A stretch of DNA of 64,000 bases from Maritalea mobilis (GTDB taxonomy: Bacteria; Pseudomonadota; Alphaproteobacteria; Rhizobiales; Devosiaceae). The notes under the pieces are model-generated. The model had not been told where the DNA came from. It saw only the letters and a list, made by a program, of their open reading frames with translations, and did not search any database. The position numbers and the translations under genes were made by a program. The stretch lies in NCBI RefSeq assembly GCF_004363175.1, contig NZ_SNYR01000002.1, positions 806,001 to 870,000 on the forward strand, in the 5' to 3' direction. The first letter of the stretch is position 1. The number at the start of each line of letters is the position of its first letter. Shown here piece by piece: positions 62,437-64,000 of this stretch.

Positions 62437-63990
62437 ATGAATTGGCATCGTGTTGTTTTGGCTTTTTGCAGCCTGCTTCTTTCAGGCTCAACATCTTTTG
62501 GTGCCGAGATTAAGTTGATCTCGATGCATTATTCTGCGGATCGGTTTGCGCCACACATTCGGTTTGAAGGTCCGGTGGTTGCTGGAGACAATGAAAAGCT
62601 TGTTCAGTTAATCGAGCGATATATTGAATGTGACACCGACGATCTGCCCGTTGAAGGCGGCAATTGTGGTGTGATTAGCTTGAATAGCCCGGGCGGCAAT
62701 TATCGTGAAGGGCTTATGCTGGCCAACACACTGCGTCAATTTTCAATCGCAAGTGTCGTGCAAGCGGGTGACTATTGTTATTCTGCATGTGCCTTCGCCT
62801 TTTTGGGCGGCTCTGGCTATTCCACGCAAATCTCAGTTGGCACTTATGTGGATCGAATGGTTGAACCCGCTGCCACTTTGGGCTTTCACGCACCTTACAT
62901 TGCAGCGGATTCTTTGGATACGCTTGTTGCTGAATTTGGCATGGAGGAAGTGCTCGGTTCTACGCGAGATGAAATCGCCCTGATGATCCAAGAATTGGTG
63001 TCATGGAACGTGGACAAGCAAGTTCTGGCCTATATTGTCAGCATGGGGCCTGACCAAACCTATGATGTTGTTTTGGGCGAAGATTTTTATCTCACCCGCT
63101 CTCAATTGCCACCTGCGCCAGTTTCATTTTGGAATTCTGATAAAGAAGATCGCGTGCGCAACGCCTGTATCTATCTGCTGGCGCACCACTTTTCTCGGCT
63201 ACCAAGCGGTTTTGACGAGATTTTTGACATGCCGTTTCTGGAAAACTTCGCGAAAGATTCCAACGGACAGATGCTGAGTGGTTATCAGCTCGATCACGCA
63301 AACCCGTTGCAACTAAGCTATTGTGGATTGCCGACCGCGCAACTTAAACAAACCGATGAATTGGACATCGCGCTTTATAATGGCCCAGGTGTGACCGGCG
63401 CCGTCACGCCGCTTCTGTCCATGTTTAGCCGCAATAGTGGGTGGTCAACTTTGGGATTAGGTGGTTCAGCTACACAACGGATTTTCCAGCGCGATGCGAT
63501 GACACAGGCGTTCACCAACCCCACCCAAGTTATTGATGGCAGCGTTTTACTGTTCACTTATTATTTGCAGCAACGCCGTTTTGCAACGCTCAACGAACTT
63601 GGTGAAATCGAAAGTAATCTCCCCCTTCCTGCTACTGATCTATCGATGCAAGTCATTGACCAATCTGCATATTCACGCATTTTGCAGCGCGATAATCTGA
63701 GCATTATTGAGCAGGTCGGCAGCCCTTTATTGTTCAATATGGGCAAGTCTGAATTCCCCACAATGAACATGAAGTTTACCCATCAATCGATTTCTGAAAC
63801 CGGCTTTATATTTGCTGGTAAATATCCAAACTCGGGTGCCAAATTTGCTTGGGTTGGTTTGTTGAATGATTATTCAAGCCTGATCCGCATTGAAGAAATT
63901 GCGCCGGATGGGTCAGACGATTTTACTTCCCTCTATCAAATTGCGTGCAGCTATTCCTTTGCTGGCGTGCAGCTCAAATGTGCGAATTGA
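62437..63990 (+). CDS. Exported ClpP/SppA-like serine hydrolase, function unknown
   Basis: The 517-residue protein has a signal peptide (MNWHRVVLAFCSLLLSGSTS, cleavage near FGAE) and then a ClpP/crotonase-type fold. Residues 80-125 read VISLNSPGGNYREGLMLANT (oxyanion-type SPGG) and GDYCYSACAFAFLGG, in which Ser116 is the probable nucleophile. Secreted alphaproteobacterial proteins with the CxSAC motif are common and are annotated as periplasmic proteases without known substrates. The C-terminal 270 residues match no domain that I know. The gene is complete, ending ten bases before the window edge, and is not obviously in an operon with its neighbours. Confidence 0.75.
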   Translation: MNWHRVVLAFCSLLLSGSTSFGAEIKLISMHYSADRFAPHIRFEGPVVAGDNEKLVQLIERYIECDTDDLPVEGGNCGVISLNSPGGNYREGLMLANTLRQFSIASVVQAGDYCYSACAFAFLGGSGYSTQISVGTYVDRMVEPAATLGFHAPYIAADSLDTLVAEFGMEEVLGSTRDEIALMIQELVSWNVDKQVLAYIVSMGPDQTYDVVLGEDFYLTRSQLPPAPVSFWNSDKEDRVRNACIYLLAHHFSRLPSGFDEIFDMPFLENFAKDSNGQMLSGYQLDHANPLQLSYCGLPTAQLKQTDELDIALYNGPGVTGAVTPLLSMFSRNSGWSTLGLGGSATQRIFQRDAMTQAFTNPTQVIDGSVLLFTYYLQQRRFATLNELGEIESNLPLPATDLSMQVIDQSAYSRILQRDNLSIIEQVGSPLLFNMGKSEFPTMNMKFTHQSISETGFIFAGKYPNSGAKFAWVGLLNDYSSLIRIEEIAPDGSDDFTSLYQIACSYSFAGVQLKCAN

Positions 63991-64000
63991 GGATGAAATG

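Noticed and set aside
1-64000. tRNA, rRNA, CRISPR arrays, insertion sequences, integrases and attachment sites
   Set aside because: I looked for cloverleaf-type ends, direct-repeat arrays, transposase motifs and long terminal repeats on both strands and saw none; a covariance-model search would be needed to exclude small RNAs.

Overview
The window looks like a chromosomal stretch of a metabolically versatile, probably marine alphaproteobacterium, most likely of the Hyphomicrobiales (Rhizobiales). Reasons: a moderate GC content, many TRAP and ABC importers each paired with a local regulator (MarR, IclR, RpiR, TetR), a bacteriophytochrome with an HWE-type kinase, a BetI-like TetR protein and IlvD-type sugar-acid dehydratases. 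I cannot name the genus from the sequence alone. I saw no rRNA, tRNA, insertion sequence, CRISPR array or phage gene.

Layout, left half. 1-466: 5' part of mnmD (tRNA modification). 536-7278: a TRAP importer, a divergent MarR regulator and a 1071-residue reductive dehalogenase fused to its own NAD(P)H/FMN/[2Fe-2S] reductase. 7364-11109: FAD oxidoreductase, IclR regulator and an orphan OppA-like binding protein. 11328-19598: a muramic-acid island with a BadF-type kinase, MurQ etherase, RpiR/MurR regulator, a complete sugar ABC importer and a beta-lactamase-fold hydrolase. Four copies of one 15-bp palindrome (RGAAT-N5-ATTCY) lie in its two promoter regions. 19595-25971: an oxidative galactose operon (GH42 beta-galactosidase, aldose epimerase, SDR dehydrogenase, IlvD/Edd dehydratase) with a divergent IclR gene. 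26012-29450: copper module (CopA, a small Cys/His-rich exported protein, cytochrome c) behind a CueR-type promoter with a 19-bp spacer. 29466-33962: a second TRAP importer in one operon with an OsmC protein and a cytochrome P450.

Layout, right half. 34248-37824: red-light sensing (heme oxygenase, lone receiver protein, bacteriophytochrome kinase-receiver hybrid). 38123-43902: Crp/Fnr regulator, small membrane protein, cation/proton antiporter, glutathione S-transferase, amino-acid ABC permease plus binding protein, TetR regulator. 44144-51405: a type II lanthipeptide cluster (LanA precursor, LanM, C39-peptidase LanT). It ends in a 518-residue protein that I read as a degenerate stand-alone LanM dehydratase domain; this is the most novel element of the window. 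51422-61619: an eleven-gene operon combining an ABC sugar-type importer, a mandelate-racemase-type dehydratase, RraA-type aldolase, UxaA-type SAF protein, amidohydrolase, class III CoA-transferase, MaoC hydratase and a binding-protein fold without a signal peptide. A second MaoC gene is divergent from it. 62437-63990: an exported ClpP/SppA-like serine hydrolase of unknown function.

The common theme is scavenging: each block pairs uptake of a dilute organic compound (haloaromatic acid, muropeptide sugar, galactoside, sugar acid) with its first catabolic steps and a local regulator. The lanthipeptide block and the aldose epimerase gene appear more AT-rich than their neighbours, by reading and not by calculation, and may have been acquired. 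Several genes (rdhA, the marR gene, the ilvD-type gene, the tetR gene) appear to start with TTG.
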